Shown: in pieces, positions 35,119-43,641 of the stretch
How the letters are laid out: every line of letters begins with the position of its first letter
Position numbering within the stretch: the stretch's first letter is position 1
From: an uncultured Collinsella sp.
Lineage (GTDB): Bacteria > Actinomycetota > Coriobacteriia > Coriobacteriales > Coriobacteriaceae
NCBI GenBank assembly: GCA_900758475.1
Contig: CAAERQ010000007.1
Coordinates: 50,318-114,317, forward strand
Length of the DNA stretch: 64,000 nt
Direction: 5' to 3'
Notes under the pieces: model-generated
Database searches by the model: none
What the model was told of the DNA's origin: nothing
Seen by the model: only the letters and a program-made list of their open reading frames with translations
Made by a program: the position numbers and the translations under genes

Positions 35119-36620
35119 TGGCTGCACGCTTTGGTGACATGCTGCTCGAGCAGCGTCGCCGAATGGGCCTTTCCATTCAGCAGGTCGCCAACACCATCAA
35201 AATCAGGCCGCAGATCATCGAGTTTTTCGAGAATGGCAATTTTGCATCGATGCCTCCGCGCGGCTATGCGCAGGGCATGATTTCGAGCTATGCGCGCTTT
35301 TTGGGCCTCAATCCGCGGGAGGTCGTCAACGCTTATTTTGACGATCTGATGGCATATGAGCGTGAGACGTCGCAGCAGGGCGGTCGTTTTCAGGACGCCG
35401 CCGGCTACGTCAATTCGCGTTCCTCGGTCGACAACGGCCGCTTCCTGATGGTTCAGGGCGGGCGTTCGACGCGTTATGGCCAGCGCCCTCAGCAGGCTGG
35501 CTATGTTACCGAAACGGGCTCGAGCGAGGAGATTCGTTCCCAGCGCGATCGTTTTCGCAGCACGCCGGCGCCCGAGGAGCGCGCACTCCCCGCTGCCCGC
35601 GGTGTCGCACGTGACCCTCGTGCCGGCTACGGCGATGGTGGTTATTCCGATCGCGGGTACCGTGGCGTTTCTTCCGGTCGTCCGCGCGGCGGCTATGCAG
35701 ACGCCGATACTACGCAGGTGACGCCTCGCCTTCGATCTCAGTCGCAACCTTATAGCCAGCGCTCCTCGGCGCCTCGTTCGGGCCAGCGCAACTACCAGGG
35801 TCGCGGCGAGCTCGCCCCCCGCTCGGGCCAGCGCAACATGCAGCGCCAAGGTAGCTATCGCGGACGTTCCGACAATAACCGCGGTCGTATGCCCCAAGGC
35901 ACTGGTCGCGGTGGTTCCAATCGTGGACGCGGCGGTGGGCGTGCTCCCCAGAACAACGGTCTCGATCCACGTATCGTTTACGCCGGTATTGGTGCCGTGG
36001 CGCTGCTGCTGATCGTGCTCATCGTGGTGCTCCTGCGTGGCTGCGGCTCCTCGGCGCCCGAGTCGACGCCCGAGACGCCCGTTGCCACCAAGACATCGAC
36101 TAAGAAGTCTTCCAAGACGACCGAATCCGTCGATGAGGATGAAGATACCGATGAGACGACGGACGAGTCCACCGATTCGGATGCCGCTAAGACGACGGCC
36201 AAGAAGGAGGAGAACGAGGTCACAAAGGTCAAGATCTCCGTTGCCAAGGGCAAGACTGCTTGGATTGAGGTCAAGGTTGATGGCAAGTCGGTCTATGGCG
36301 CCCAGGCGACCGGCCCCTTTGAGCAGGAATACACGCCCGAGTCCTCGATCGAGATCACCACGTCCAAGCCTTCCGATGTCACCGTTACCAAGAACGGCGA
36401 AAAGGTCCGCTATGACACCAAGACATCGGGCGTGGCGCGCGTGACGATCACCGTTCCCAAGAAGGAGACGACCGACGCCGAGGACGGCGAGACCACTGAC
36501 GGTAACGATGATGCTAACAGTGCGGATGGAACCGACGCCCAGTCCACGGACGGCACCGATACCGCCACCGACGGTCAAACGATGACCGATTCCACCGATT
36601 ATTCGTACGACAGCTACTAA
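35118..36620 (+). CDS. RodZ-like membrane protein with N-terminal helix-turn-helix and RG-rich linker
   Basis: A 500 aa protein. Residues 5-70 form a RodZ-type helix-turn-helix (FGDMLLEQRRRMGLSIQQVA). Residues 100-280 are a low-complexity linker rich in Arg, Gly, Gln and Ser, with RGG-type repeats and a duplicated APRSGQRN. A single membrane helix is at 286-307. The outside part has an acidic Thr/Asp-rich stretch and a DUF4115-like beta domain. RodZ links MreB to the wall machinery in rods; whether MreB exists here is unknown. Its ATG overlaps the ftsK TGA. Confidence 0.82.
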   Translation: MAARFGDMLLEQRRRMGLSIQQVANTIKIRPQIIEFFENGNFASMPPRGYAQGMISSYARFLGLNPREVVNAYFDDLMAYERETSQQGGRFQDAAGYVNSRSSVDNGRFLMVQGGRSTRYGQRPQQAGYVTETGSSEEIRSQRDRFRSTPAPEERALPAARGVARDPRAGYGDGGYSDRGYRGVSSGRPRGGYADADTTQVTPRLRSQSQPYSQRSSAPRSGQRNYQGRGELAPRSGQRNMQRQGSYRGRSDNNRGRMPQGTGRGGSNRGRGGGRAPQNNGLDPRIVYAGIGAVALLLIVLIVVLLRGCGSSAPESTPETPVATKTSTKKSSKTTESVDEDEDTDETTDESTDSDAAKTTAKKEENEVTKVKISVAKGKTAWIEVKVDGKSVYGAQATGPFEQEYTPESSIEITTSKPSDVTVTKNGEKVRYDTKTSGVARVTITVPKKETTDAEDGETTDGNDDANSADGTDAQSTDGTDTATDGQTMTDSTDYSYDSY

Positions 36621-36646
36621 GCCGCTCGTAAGCGAAAGGATTAACC

Positions 36647-37144
36647 ATGGCTAAAGATTCCAGCTTCGACGTCGTGTCCGAGGTCAATATGCAGGAGGTC
36701 GACAATGCCTTCCAGCAGACCACGCGCGAGATTTCCCAGCGCTATGACCTGAAGGACTCCGGCGCCACCATCGAGCTTTCGAAGGGCGACAAGCTCTTTT
36801 CGATCAACGCCCCGGCCGACTTTGTCTCCAAGCAGATCATCGACGTCCTGAGCTCCAAGCTCATCAAGCGCGGCATCGATCTTAAGGCCGTGTCCTGGGA
36901 TGCGCCCCAGGCTGCATCGGGCGGTACCGTGCGCGTGCTCGGTCACATCGTCGAGGGTATCGACCAGACGACTGCCAAGAAGATCAATAAGGACATCAAG
37001 GATCAGAAGCTCAAGGTCAAGGTGACGATTGAGGCCGACAAACTGCGTGTTTCCTCTGCTTCCAAGGATGCGCTGCAGACCGTGATCCAGTTCCTGCGCG
37101 ACCAGGACTACGGTCAGCCGCTGCAGTTCACCAACTACCGCTAA
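36647..37144 (+). CDS. yajQ: YajQ-family nucleotide-binding protein
   Basis: A 165 aa member of the UPF0234 family of two ferredoxin-like folds; some homologues bind cyclic-di-GMP or nucleic acid. The family signature is strong: SSFDVVSEVNMQEVDNAFQQ, REISQRYDLKDSGATIEL and the C-terminal LRDQDYGQPLQFTNYR. GAAAGGA precedes the ATG. The cellular role here is unknown. Confidence 0.92.
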   Translation: MAKDSSFDVVSEVNMQEVDNAFQQTTREISQRYDLKDSGATIELSKGDKLFSINAPADFVSKQIIDVLSSKLIKRGIDLKAVSWDAPQAASGGTVRVLGHIVEGIDQTTAKKINKDIKDQKLKVKVTIEADKLRVSSASKDALQTVIQFLRDQDYGQPLQFTNYR

Positions 37145-37170
37145 TTCTTTCGAAAGGACCGCTCTCCAAC

Positions 37171-38520
37171 ATGGATACTCCGTTGGGCTCCGTGCTCTAT
37201 ATCACCCTCGGGTGCGCCAAGAACGAGGTCGATACCGACCGTATGCGTTCGCTGCTGACTGCCGCAGGCTACGAGGAGGCATTCGATCCACAGGATGCCG
37301 ATATCGCCATCGTCAATACGTGCTCGTTCCTTGCCTCTGCAACGTCCGAGAGCATCGAGACCACGCTCGAGCTTGCCAACGAGGTGCAGGACGGCGTTCG
37401 TTCCTGCCCGATCGTCATGTGCGGCTGCGTGCCGTCACGCTACGGCGACGACCTACCCGACGAGCTGCCCGAGGTCGCGGCCTTTGTGAAGGCCGACGAG
37501 GAAGACGGCATCGTGGCGGTTATCGATGACGTGCTGGGTGTTGAGCGCGAGATTGCCGCCTATATTCCGCAGGTCAAGCGCACCGTCGAGGGCGCTGTCG
37601 CCTATGTCAAGATCTCCGATGGCTGCAACCGCTTCTGTAGCTTCTGCATGATCCCGTATATCCGCGGTCGTTATCACTCGCGCAATGCCGAGAGCATTAT
37701 CTCCGAGGTGCGCGACCTGGTCGCCGGTGGCGTGCGCGAGATCGTTCTGATCGGTCAGGACACGGGCATCTGGGGTACCGACTTTGCCGACGAGGACCTC
37801 GCTGAGGGCGCGCCGCGCAATCTGGCGCAGCTGCTGCAGGCCGTTGATGAGGCGGTGCGTCCTCATAACGTGTGGGTCCGCGTACTCTACCTGCAGCCCG
37901 AGGGCATGACCGACGAGCTTATCGAAACCATTCGCGATACGCCCGAGGTGCTGCCCTATATCGATATCCCCGTGCAGCACTGCGACGCGCGCATCCTCAA
38001 GGCCATGCGCCGCTCCGGTTCGCGCCAGGAGCTCGAGGACCTGTTCCGCGACCTGCGCGAGCGCATCCCCGGTATCGTGATCCGCTCCACGGCCATGGTA
38101 GGGTTCCCGACCGAGACCGACGACGAGTTCCGCGATCTCATTGACTTTATGGACACCGTCGGCTTTGACTACACGAGCGTCTTTGCCTACTCGCAGGAGG
38201 AGGGCAGCCTGGCTGCTAAGATGGAAGGTCAGGTTGACGAAGAGGTTAAGCTCGAGCGCGCCCAGGAGGCCATGGACCTGGCCGAGTCGCTCGGTTTTGC
38301 TGCAACTGCCGCACATGTGGGCGAACGCGCCCAGGTGATCGTCGACGGTATCGAGGAGACCGAAGACGGTGCCGAGCTCATCGGACATGCCTGGTTCCAG
38401 GCGCCCGATTCCGATGGCGCGGTGCATCTGGATGCCAGCGAGGCATCTGTGGGCGATATTCTGACGGTCGAGTTTACCGATAGCTTCTGCTACGAGCTTA
38501 TCGGTCATGTTGTGGAGTAG
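37171..38520 (+). CDS. rimO: Ribosomal protein S12 methylthiotransferase RimO
   Basis: Radical SAM enzyme that methylthiolates Asp88/89 of ribosomal protein S12. The 449 aa protein has an N-terminal cluster with C15, C51 and C86, a SAM cluster motif CNRFCSFC, and a C-terminal TRAM-like domain. The N-terminal LGCAKNEVD motif is diagnostic of RimO versus MiaB (FGCQMN) and MtaB. GAAAGGA precedes the ATG. It is followed by pgsA, a common Gram-positive neighbour. Confidence 0.93.
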   Translation: MDTPLGSVLYITLGCAKNEVDTDRMRSLLTAAGYEEAFDPQDADIAIVNTCSFLASATSESIETTLELANEVQDGVRSCPIVMCGCVPSRYGDDLPDELPEVAAFVKADEEDGIVAVIDDVLGVEREIAAYIPQVKRTVEGAVAYVKISDGCNRFCSFCMIPYIRGRYHSRNAESIISEVRDLVAGGVREIVLIGQDTGIWGTDFADEDLAEGAPRNLAQLLQAVDEAVRPHNVWVRVLYLQPEGMTDELIETIRDTPEVLPYIDIPVQHCDARILKAMRRSGSRQELEDLFRDLRERIPGIVIRSTAMVGFPTETDDEFRDLIDFMDTVGFDYTSVFAYSQEEGSLAAKMEGQVDEEVKLERAQEAMDLAESLGFAATAAHVGERAQVIVDGIEETEDGAELIGHAWFQAPDSDGAVHLDASEASVGDILTVEFTDSFCYELIGHVVE

Positions 38521-38529
38521 GAGAGCGTC

Positions 38530-39168
38530 GTGGCTAACGAGAGCAATAAGGAACTGACGAGTGTTTGGACGCCCGCCAACATCGTGACGTGCGTGCGCAT
38601 CGTCTTCATTCCGGTGTTCATGATCGTGTCGGCGCTGTCTCACACAAGCGTTGCCGGTACGGATTTGAGCACCTTCGACGGCCCGCTCGCCGCTGCCGCC
38701 TTTGTTCTGTACGTCATCCTGTCGTGCACCGATAAGGTTGATGGCTACCTGGCTCGTTCGCGCAACGAGATCACCGACTTCGGTAAGTTCCTGGATCCCA
38801 TCGCCGATAAGTTGCTCGTGTTCTCGGCTCTGCTTCTGTTCTTGGATTTTGGTACCGTAACCGTGTGGTCGGTGTTCATTATCTTGTTCCGCGAGCTGCT
38901 GGTGAGCGCCCTGCGCATGGTCGCGAGTGCGGCCGGTGTGGTCGTTGCCGCCGATAAGCTTGGCAAGTACAAGACGGCGACGACGATGGTTTCCATCTGC
39001 GGCTATCTGTGCGTCTTTGCGATGTCTGGCCTTAACCTGGCCCCGGTGGCTCTGACGCTTGGTATCTACTCTGTGTCGCGTTTCCTGTACGCCGTGGCCG
39101 TTGTCTTGACCGTTATCTCGGGCGCTCAGTACTTCTGGAACTGTCGCAAGATCGTCTTTTCGGTCTAG
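38530..39168 (+). CDS. pgsA: CDP-diacylglycerol-glycerol-3-phosphate 3-phosphatidyltransferase
   Basis: Makes phosphatidylglycerol phosphate, the first step to phosphatidylglycerol. The 212 aa integral membrane protein has about six hydrophobic segments and the CDP-alcohol motif D-x2-DG-x2-AR-x8-G-x3-D-x3-D in TDKVDGYLARSR...GKFLDPIAD. It starts with GTG at 38530 after GGAG. A second family member is at 59470-60174. Confidence 0.92.
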   Translation: MANESNKELTSVWTPANIVTCVRIVFIPVFMIVSALSHTSVAGTDLSTFDGPLAAAAFVLYVILSCTDKVDGYLARSRNEITDFGKFLDPIADKLLVFSALLLFLDFGTVTVWSVFIILFRELLVSALRMVASAAGVVVAADKLGKYKTATTMVSICGYLCVFAMSGLNLAPVALTLGIYSVSRFLYAVAVVLTVISGAQYFWNCRKIVFSV

Positions 39169-39180
39169 GTGCTGGTAGGC

Positions 39181-39711
39181 ATGACGGAAACATTTGAGCA
39201 GATTGCTGCGCACAATGAAGAGCTCGCACGCGATATTGTCGAGCGTGCGAGCGTTCGTAGTGTGACGGTTTCGACGGCCGAATCTCTGACAGCGGGCATG
39301 ATCGCCTCGACGATCGCCGATATCCCCGGCGCTTCGGCGGTGCTGCGCGGCGGTGCGGTGACGTACTGCGACGAGATTAAGCATCGCGTGCTCGGCGTTG
39401 ATCAAGAGACGCTCGACCGCTATACCGCGGTGTCGTACCAGACGGCGCGCGAGATGGCTGTCGGTTCGCTGGAGCTGTACCAGAGCGATATTGCCGTGAG
39501 CGCGACGGGCTATGCCGGCCCCGGTGGAGGCACCGAGGACGATCCGGCTGGAACCTTTTATATTGGCTGGGCGTATCGCTCGGCCGATGGGCGAGCGCCG
39601 GTCGTTGACTCCATTCGTTGTCGCTACGAGGGCGATCGTTCGTGTGTTCGTGCCCATGCGGTCGCGGAGGCTCTGGATCGCATTGTCTGCTTGCTCGATT
39701 CTATGGAATAG
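39181..39711 (+). CDS. pncC: CinA C-terminal-type nicotinamide-nucleotide amidohydrolase
   Basis: Deamidates NMN to nicotinate mononucleotide in pyridine nucleotide recycling. Only the CinA C-terminal domain is present (176 aa), with the motifs TAESLTAGMIASTIADIPGA, AVTYCDEIK and SATGYAGPGGGTEDDPAG. The ATG at 39181 was chosen; GTG at 39169, directly after the pgsA stop, is possible but has no ribosome site. The gene sits just before recA, as cinA does in many Gram-positives, although a terminator separates them. Confidence 0.88.
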   Translation: MTETFEQIAAHNEELARDIVERASVRSVTVSTAESLTAGMIASTIADIPGASAVLRGGAVTYCDEIKHRVLGVDQETLDRYTAVSYQTAREMAVGSLELYQSDIAVSATGYAGPGGGTEDDPAGTFYIGWAYRSADGRAPVVDSIRCRYEGDRSCVRAHAVAEALDRIVCLLDSME

Positions 39712-39720
39712 ACGTGTTTT

Positions 39721-39742
39721 AAGGGGCCTCCGGGCCCCTTAA
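39721..39742 (+). terminator. Intrinsic terminator before recA
   Basis: AAGGGGCC (39721-39728) pairs with GGCCCCTT (39733-39740), followed by AATT. The T tract is weak, but the stem is perfect and directly follows the pncC stop. Confidence 0.7.
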
Positions 39743-39839
39743 TTGTGGAGATAGGGACCTCTGGCGAATTTGCTCTTTGTGCAGGTAGTTGGCGTATTCA
39801 TGTTTGTCTTGCCTTGCTTGGTTCGCCTGCGGTCAAGTT

Positions 39840-39883
39840 TTTGGTCAGTGTTTGGTCAGCGTTTGGTTGGGTTTTGGAAAGGT
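39840..39883 (+). promoter_or_regulatory. Four helically phased 11-bp repeats upstream of recA
   Basis: TTTGG occurs at 39840, 39851, 39862 and 39873, an exact 11-base period. The units read TTTGGTCAGTG, TTTGGTCAGCG, TTTGGTTGGGT and TTTGGAAAGGT. They end 27 bases before the recA -35. The same type of repeat precedes comEA at 11466-11487. They are likely binding sites for an unknown regulator acting on one DNA face. Confidence 0.5.
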
Positions 39884-39909
39884 CGGCTGCATATGATTTA
39901 TCTGAACGG

Positions 39910-39938
39910 TTGACCACGAACAGCCGTTCGTTTATTAT
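39910..39938 (+). promoter_or_regulatory. recA promoter containing a LexA (SOS) box
   Basis: TTGACC (39910-39915), a 17-base spacer and TATTAT (39933-39938) form a good vegetative promoter. The spacer holds CGAACAGCCGTTCG at 39917-39930, a perfect match to the Gram-positive LexA consensus CGAAC-N4-GTTCG. LexA bound there would block RNA polymerase. Confidence 0.88.
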
Positions 39939-39968
39939 CGATGCAGGTTGTTAAGAGGAGGGCTATTC

Positions 39969-41117
39969 ATGGCCAAGAATTCAGGTCCCGTACGTACCGT
40001 TCATGCTCGCACGACGGGTAAAGAGCGCGATGAGATGATCGCCACCACCAAGGCCGAGATCGAGAAGAAATTCGGCCAGGGTTCCATCATGAGGTACGGC
40101 GACGGTGGTCCCGAGCTCGAGGTCGAGGCCATTCCCACGGGCGCTCTGGCCCTCGATGCCGCTCTGGGCATCGGCGGCGTGCCGCGCGGCCGTATTGTTG
40201 AGATTTACGGCCCCGAGTCCTCCGGTAAGACAACGCTTTCGCTCGAGATTTTGGCAGAGGCCCAGGCTATGGGCGGCGTTGTGGCGTTTATTGATGCCGA
40301 GCACGCGCTCGATCCCACGTATGCCGCGCGTATCGGCGTGGACATCGATGAGGTCCTCATTTCCCAGCCCGATACGGGCGAGCAGGCGCTCGAGATCGTC
40401 GACATGCTCGTGCGCTCTGGCGCCATCGACGCCATCGTTGTCGACTCTGTCGCCGCTTTGACTCCGCGTGCCGAGATCGAGGGCGAGATCGGTGATACTA
40501 CGGTCGGCCTTCAAGCCCGTCTGATGAGCCAGGCGCTCCGTAAGCTCGCCGGCTCGCTCGCCAAATCTAAAACGACCTGCATCTTCATTAACCAGCTGCG
40601 CGAGAAGATCGGCGTCATGTTCGGCAACCCCGAGACTACGACGGGCGGCCGCGCCCTCAAGTTCTTCTCGTCGGTGCGTATCGATATTCGCCGCATTGAC
40701 AGCATTAAGCTCAAGGACGAGGTCATCGGCAATCGTGTGCGTGCCAAGGTCGTTAAGAACAAAGTGGCCGCACCGTTCCGCTCGGCTGAGTTCGACATCA
40801 TGTACGGCACGGGCATCTCTAAAGAGGGCTCGATTCTGGACATGGCCGTCGAGTGCGGTATCTGCAAAAAGACGGGCTCTTGGTTTGCTTACGGTGAGGA
40901 TAAGCTCGGTAATGGTCGCGAGGCCGCCAAGGCCTTCCTGCGCGAACACCCCGATTGTGCTGACGAGATCGAGCATAAGGTTCGCCTCGCCTGTGGCCTT
41001 GAATTCGATGACGATGCTCCGTCCGAGGTCGAGCTGACCGATCAGCCCGAAACTGAGGAGTTCGATGAGCTTTACGCCATCGATGGCTCCGCGATGCTCG
41101 ATGATGACGACGAGTAG
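39969..41117 (+). CDS. recA: Recombinase RecA
   Basis: ATP-dependent strand exchange and LexA co-protease. The 382 aa protein has an N-terminal helix, Walker A GPESSGKTT, the MAW-region signature ALKFFSSVRIDIR, and an acidic C-terminal tail ending LDDDDE. The ATG at 39969 follows AGAGGAGGG; upstream residues to 39948 are leader. It is controlled by the SOS promoter at 39910-39938, and recX follows. Confidence 0.97.
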   Translation: MAKNSGPVRTVHARTTGKERDEMIATTKAEIEKKFGQGSIMRYGDGGPELEVEAIPTGALALDAALGIGGVPRGRIVEIYGPESSGKTTLSLEILAEAQAMGGVVAFIDAEHALDPTYAARIGVDIDEVLISQPDTGEQALEIVDMLVRSGAIDAIVVDSVAALTPRAEIEGEIGDTTVGLQARLMSQALRKLAGSLAKSKTTCIFINQLREKIGVMFGNPETTTGGRALKFFSSVRIDIRRIDSIKLKDEVIGNRVRAKVVKNKVAAPFRSAEFDIMYGTGISKEGSILDMAVECGICKKTGSWFAYGEDKLGNGREAAKAFLREHPDCADEIEHKVRLACGLEFDDDAPSEVELTDQPETEEFDELYAIDGSAMLDDDDE

Positions 41118-41128
41118 CGGATGCCCTC

Positions 41129-41821
41129 ATGTCGTATATGGTGACCGAGGCCACGGTCGTCTTTCCCGATAAGAAGGCGGCCTCCTCGTTCTCGAGTGGG
41201 TATGCATCAAAAAAGCCTTGTGCACATATCGACTGTGAGCTCGAGGGCGGTTTTGAACGATCCATCTGGATTCCTGTTCGTGTTGCTCGCCTGTTTCTTA
41301 AAAATCGCCCCGATCTTCCCTGCGATTGGGATGAGTTTCGTGAAGCGGTACAGCTCATTGAGCGTAAATGCGCGCTTACCATGGTGACTGAGATGCTGTC
41401 GCGCCGCGACCATGCCACGGGTGAGGTCCGTGACAAGCTGGCTCGTTACGGATTTCGCCAACCCGCAATTGATTTTGCCGTCCAGCGTGCCACTGAGTAT
41501 CGCTTTTTAGATGAGAACCGCTTTTGCTCCTACTTTATCGAGGAGCGCAAACGACGCGGCTGGGGACAGCGCAAGATTGAGACCGAGCTCAAGCGCCGCC
41601 ATGTCGTACTCGATGATATCCCCGGCTATCCCGAGAATTATTTTGCCGCGGATGATGACTTGGCTCGCGCATCGGCTCTACTCGCGAAGCGTCGTGTTCC
41701 CGAGACACGTGGATTCGAAAAGCTCGTCCGATTTTTGATGGGCAAGGGCTTTTCGTACCACATCGCTGCCGATGCCGTTAAGGCGCGTCTCGATGCCGAA
41801 CGTGGGGAATGTGCAGTTTAG
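41129..41821 (+). CDS. recX: Regulatory protein RecX
   Basis: Binds RecA filaments and limits their growth. The 230 aa protein begins with a 70-residue part of low similarity, followed by the three-helix repeats of RecX: LSRRDHATGEVRDKLARYGF, YFIEERKRRGWGQRKIETEL and KLVRFLMGKGFSYHIAADAV. It lies 11 bases after recA, the usual co-transcribed partner. Confidence 0.9.
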   Translation: MSYMVTEATVVFPDKKAASSFSSGYASKKPCAHIDCELEGGFERSIWIPVRVARLFLKNRPDLPCDWDEFREAVQLIERKCALTMVTEMLSRRDHATGEVRDKLARYGFRQPAIDFAVQRATEYRFLDENRFCSYFIEERKRRGWGQRKIETELKRRHVVLDDIPGYPENYFAADDDLARASALLAKRRVPETRGFEKLVRFLMGKGFSYHIAADAVKARLDAERGECAV

Positions 41822-41894
41822 ACACATGCTAGACGCATACGTTTTGCGTATCCGCCGTTCACCGCGTTTTAGTCGCCGTACCGGGTCCATTTAT

Positions 41895-41923
41895 TTGACA
41901 GTTGTTACGGTTCAACGTACGAT
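41895..41923 (+). promoter_or_regulatory. Promoter of rny
   Basis: A consensus -35 TTGACA (41895-41900), 17-base spacer and -10 TACGAT (41918-41923). The leader to the rny ATG is about 160 bases and contains a hairpin CGAGCCGT/ACGGTTCG (42030-42037, 42046-42053), which could affect expression. Confidence 0.75.
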
Positions 41924-42089
41924 AAACATTGTCATTTGCTTTGTGATATGTGCTCATCTTTGATGAGTTTGTTTATATGTATATCTGTATCCGACCCGCA
42001 TAAGCTGCGCCCATATTACTCAAATGTCGCGAGCCGTTCGCAAGGACGGTTCGCTTTGTTGTGTAACGAATCCATAAAAAGGAGTGAGC

Positions 42090-43640
42090 ATGCCTATCAT
42101 CGCAGCGCTCGTTGGCATCGTTTTGGGTGCCATCGCCGCCATTGCCTACATGCGCACCGCCAAGCAGGGTAGTCTTCACGAGGCCGACGAAAAGATCCAG
42201 TCGGCACACGCACAGGCTGAGTCCCTCATCGGCGATGCAAAGCGTCAGGCCGAGACCCTCAAAAAAGAGGCTCTGCTCGAGGCTAAAGAAGAGATCATCA
42301 AGAACAAGCAGGCTGCTGAGGCCGAGGACAAGCAGCGTAAGAACGAGATTCGTACGCTCGAGAATCGCGTGATGCAGCGCGAGGAGTCCCTCGATCGCCG
42401 CAACGATGCCCTCGACAAGCGTGAGCACCAGCTGTCCAGCCAGGCTGGCCAGGTCGAGAAGCGCTCCCGCGAGCTTGAGGAGCTCTGCGCCAAGCAGACC
42501 TCGGAGCTCGAGCGCATCGCCGACCTGACCCGCGAGGACGCTCACAAGGAGCTCCTCGACAAGGTTCGTGGCGAGGTTACCCACGAGGCCGCTACGATCA
42601 TCCGTGAGTCCGAGCAGCAGGTCCGCGCCGAGTGCCACAAGACCGCTCAGGAGATTCTCTCCCTGGCGATTCAGCGTTGTGCCGCCGACCATACCGCCGA
42701 GGTTACCGTTACCTCCGTGCACATTCCTTCCGATGACCTCAAGGGTCGCATCATCGGCCGCGAGGGTCGCAACATCCGTACCTTCGAGCAGGTTTCCGGC
42801 GTCAACCTCGTGATCGATGATACGCCCGAGACCGTCGTGCTTTCGAGCTTCGATCCGGTCCGTCGCGAGACCGCGCGCGTCGCCCTCGAGAACCTTATTG
42901 CTGACGGCCGCATACACCCCGCCCGCATCGAGGAGATGTATCACAAGGCCGCCGACTTGGTTCAGCAGCGCGTGCGCGAGGCTGGCGAACAGGCTGCCTT
43001 CGATACCGGTATCCACGATCTGCACCCCGAGATCGTTAAGACCCTGGGTGCTCTGCGCTACCGCACCTCGTTTGGTCAGAATGTGCTCCAGCATTCCCTC
43101 GAGGTTTCCGACCTGTGCGGCGTGATGGCTTCCGAGCTTGGCCTGGACGTTGTGACCGCCAAGCGTGCCGGTCTGCTGCACGATCTTGGTAAGGCTATCG
43201 ACCATGACGTCGAGGGCCCGCATGCCGTTATCGGCGCCGAGCTCGCCCGCCGCTATGGCGAGAAGCCCGTTATCGTTCACGCTATCGAGGCTCACCATGC
43301 CGACGTCGACCCCAACACGGTACTCGATGTTCTGGTCCAGGCTGCCGATGCCGTTTCTGCCTCTCGTCCCGGTGCCCGTCGCGAATCGGCCGAGAACTAC
43401 ATCAAGCGCCTCGAGAAGCTCGAGGAAATTGCCAACTCCCATGACGGCGTCGAGCGTACCTATGCCATGCAGGCTGGTCGCGAGGTCCACGTCATGGTTC
43501 AGCCGGACAAGATTTCCGATGCTCAGTCCACGGTCTTGGCTCATGACATCGCCCATCAGATTGAGGAAGAGATGGAGTATCCCGGTCAGGTGCGCGTCGT
43601 CGTGATTCGCGAGAGCCGCGCTGTCGATATCGCTAAATAA
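42090..43640 (+). CDS. rny: Ribonuclease Y
   Basis: Membrane-anchored endoribonuclease that starts mRNA decay in many Gram-positives. The 516 aa protein has an N-terminal membrane helix (about 3-20), a long charged coiled coil (about 30-190), a KH domain (DDLKGRIIGREGRNIRTFEQ) and an HD domain (LLHDLGKAIDHDVEGPH). AAAGGAG at 42077-42083 supports the ATG at 42090. The next gene starts one base after the stop. Confidence 0.95.
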   Translation: MPIIAALVGIVLGAIAAIAYMRTAKQGSLHEADEKIQSAHAQAESLIGDAKRQAETLKKEALLEAKEEIIKNKQAAEAEDKQRKNEIRTLENRVMQREESLDRRNDALDKREHQLSSQAGQVEKRSRELEELCAKQTSELERIADLTREDAHKELLDKVRGEVTHEAATIIRESEQQVRAECHKTAQEILSLAIQRCAADHTAEVTVTSVHIPSDDLKGRIIGREGRNIRTFEQVSGVNLVIDDTPETVVLSSFDPVRRETARVALENLIADGRIHPARIEEMYHKAADLVQQRVREAGEQAAFDTGIHDLHPEIVKTLGALRYRTSFGQNVLQHSLEVSDLCGVMASELGLDVVTAKRAGLLHDLGKAIDHDVEGPHAVIGAELARRYGEKPVIVHAIEAHHADVDPNTVLDVLVQAADAVSASRPGARRESAENYIKRLEKLEEIANSHDGVERTYAMQAGREVHVMVQPDKISDAQSTVLAHDIAHQIEEEMEYPGQVRVVVIRESRAVDIAK

Positions 43641-43641
43641 C

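Noticed and set aside
37453..39657. A 734-codon minus-strand frame over rimO, pgsA and pncC
   Set aside because: Antisense to three well-supported genes, no ribosome site, shadow-like composition.
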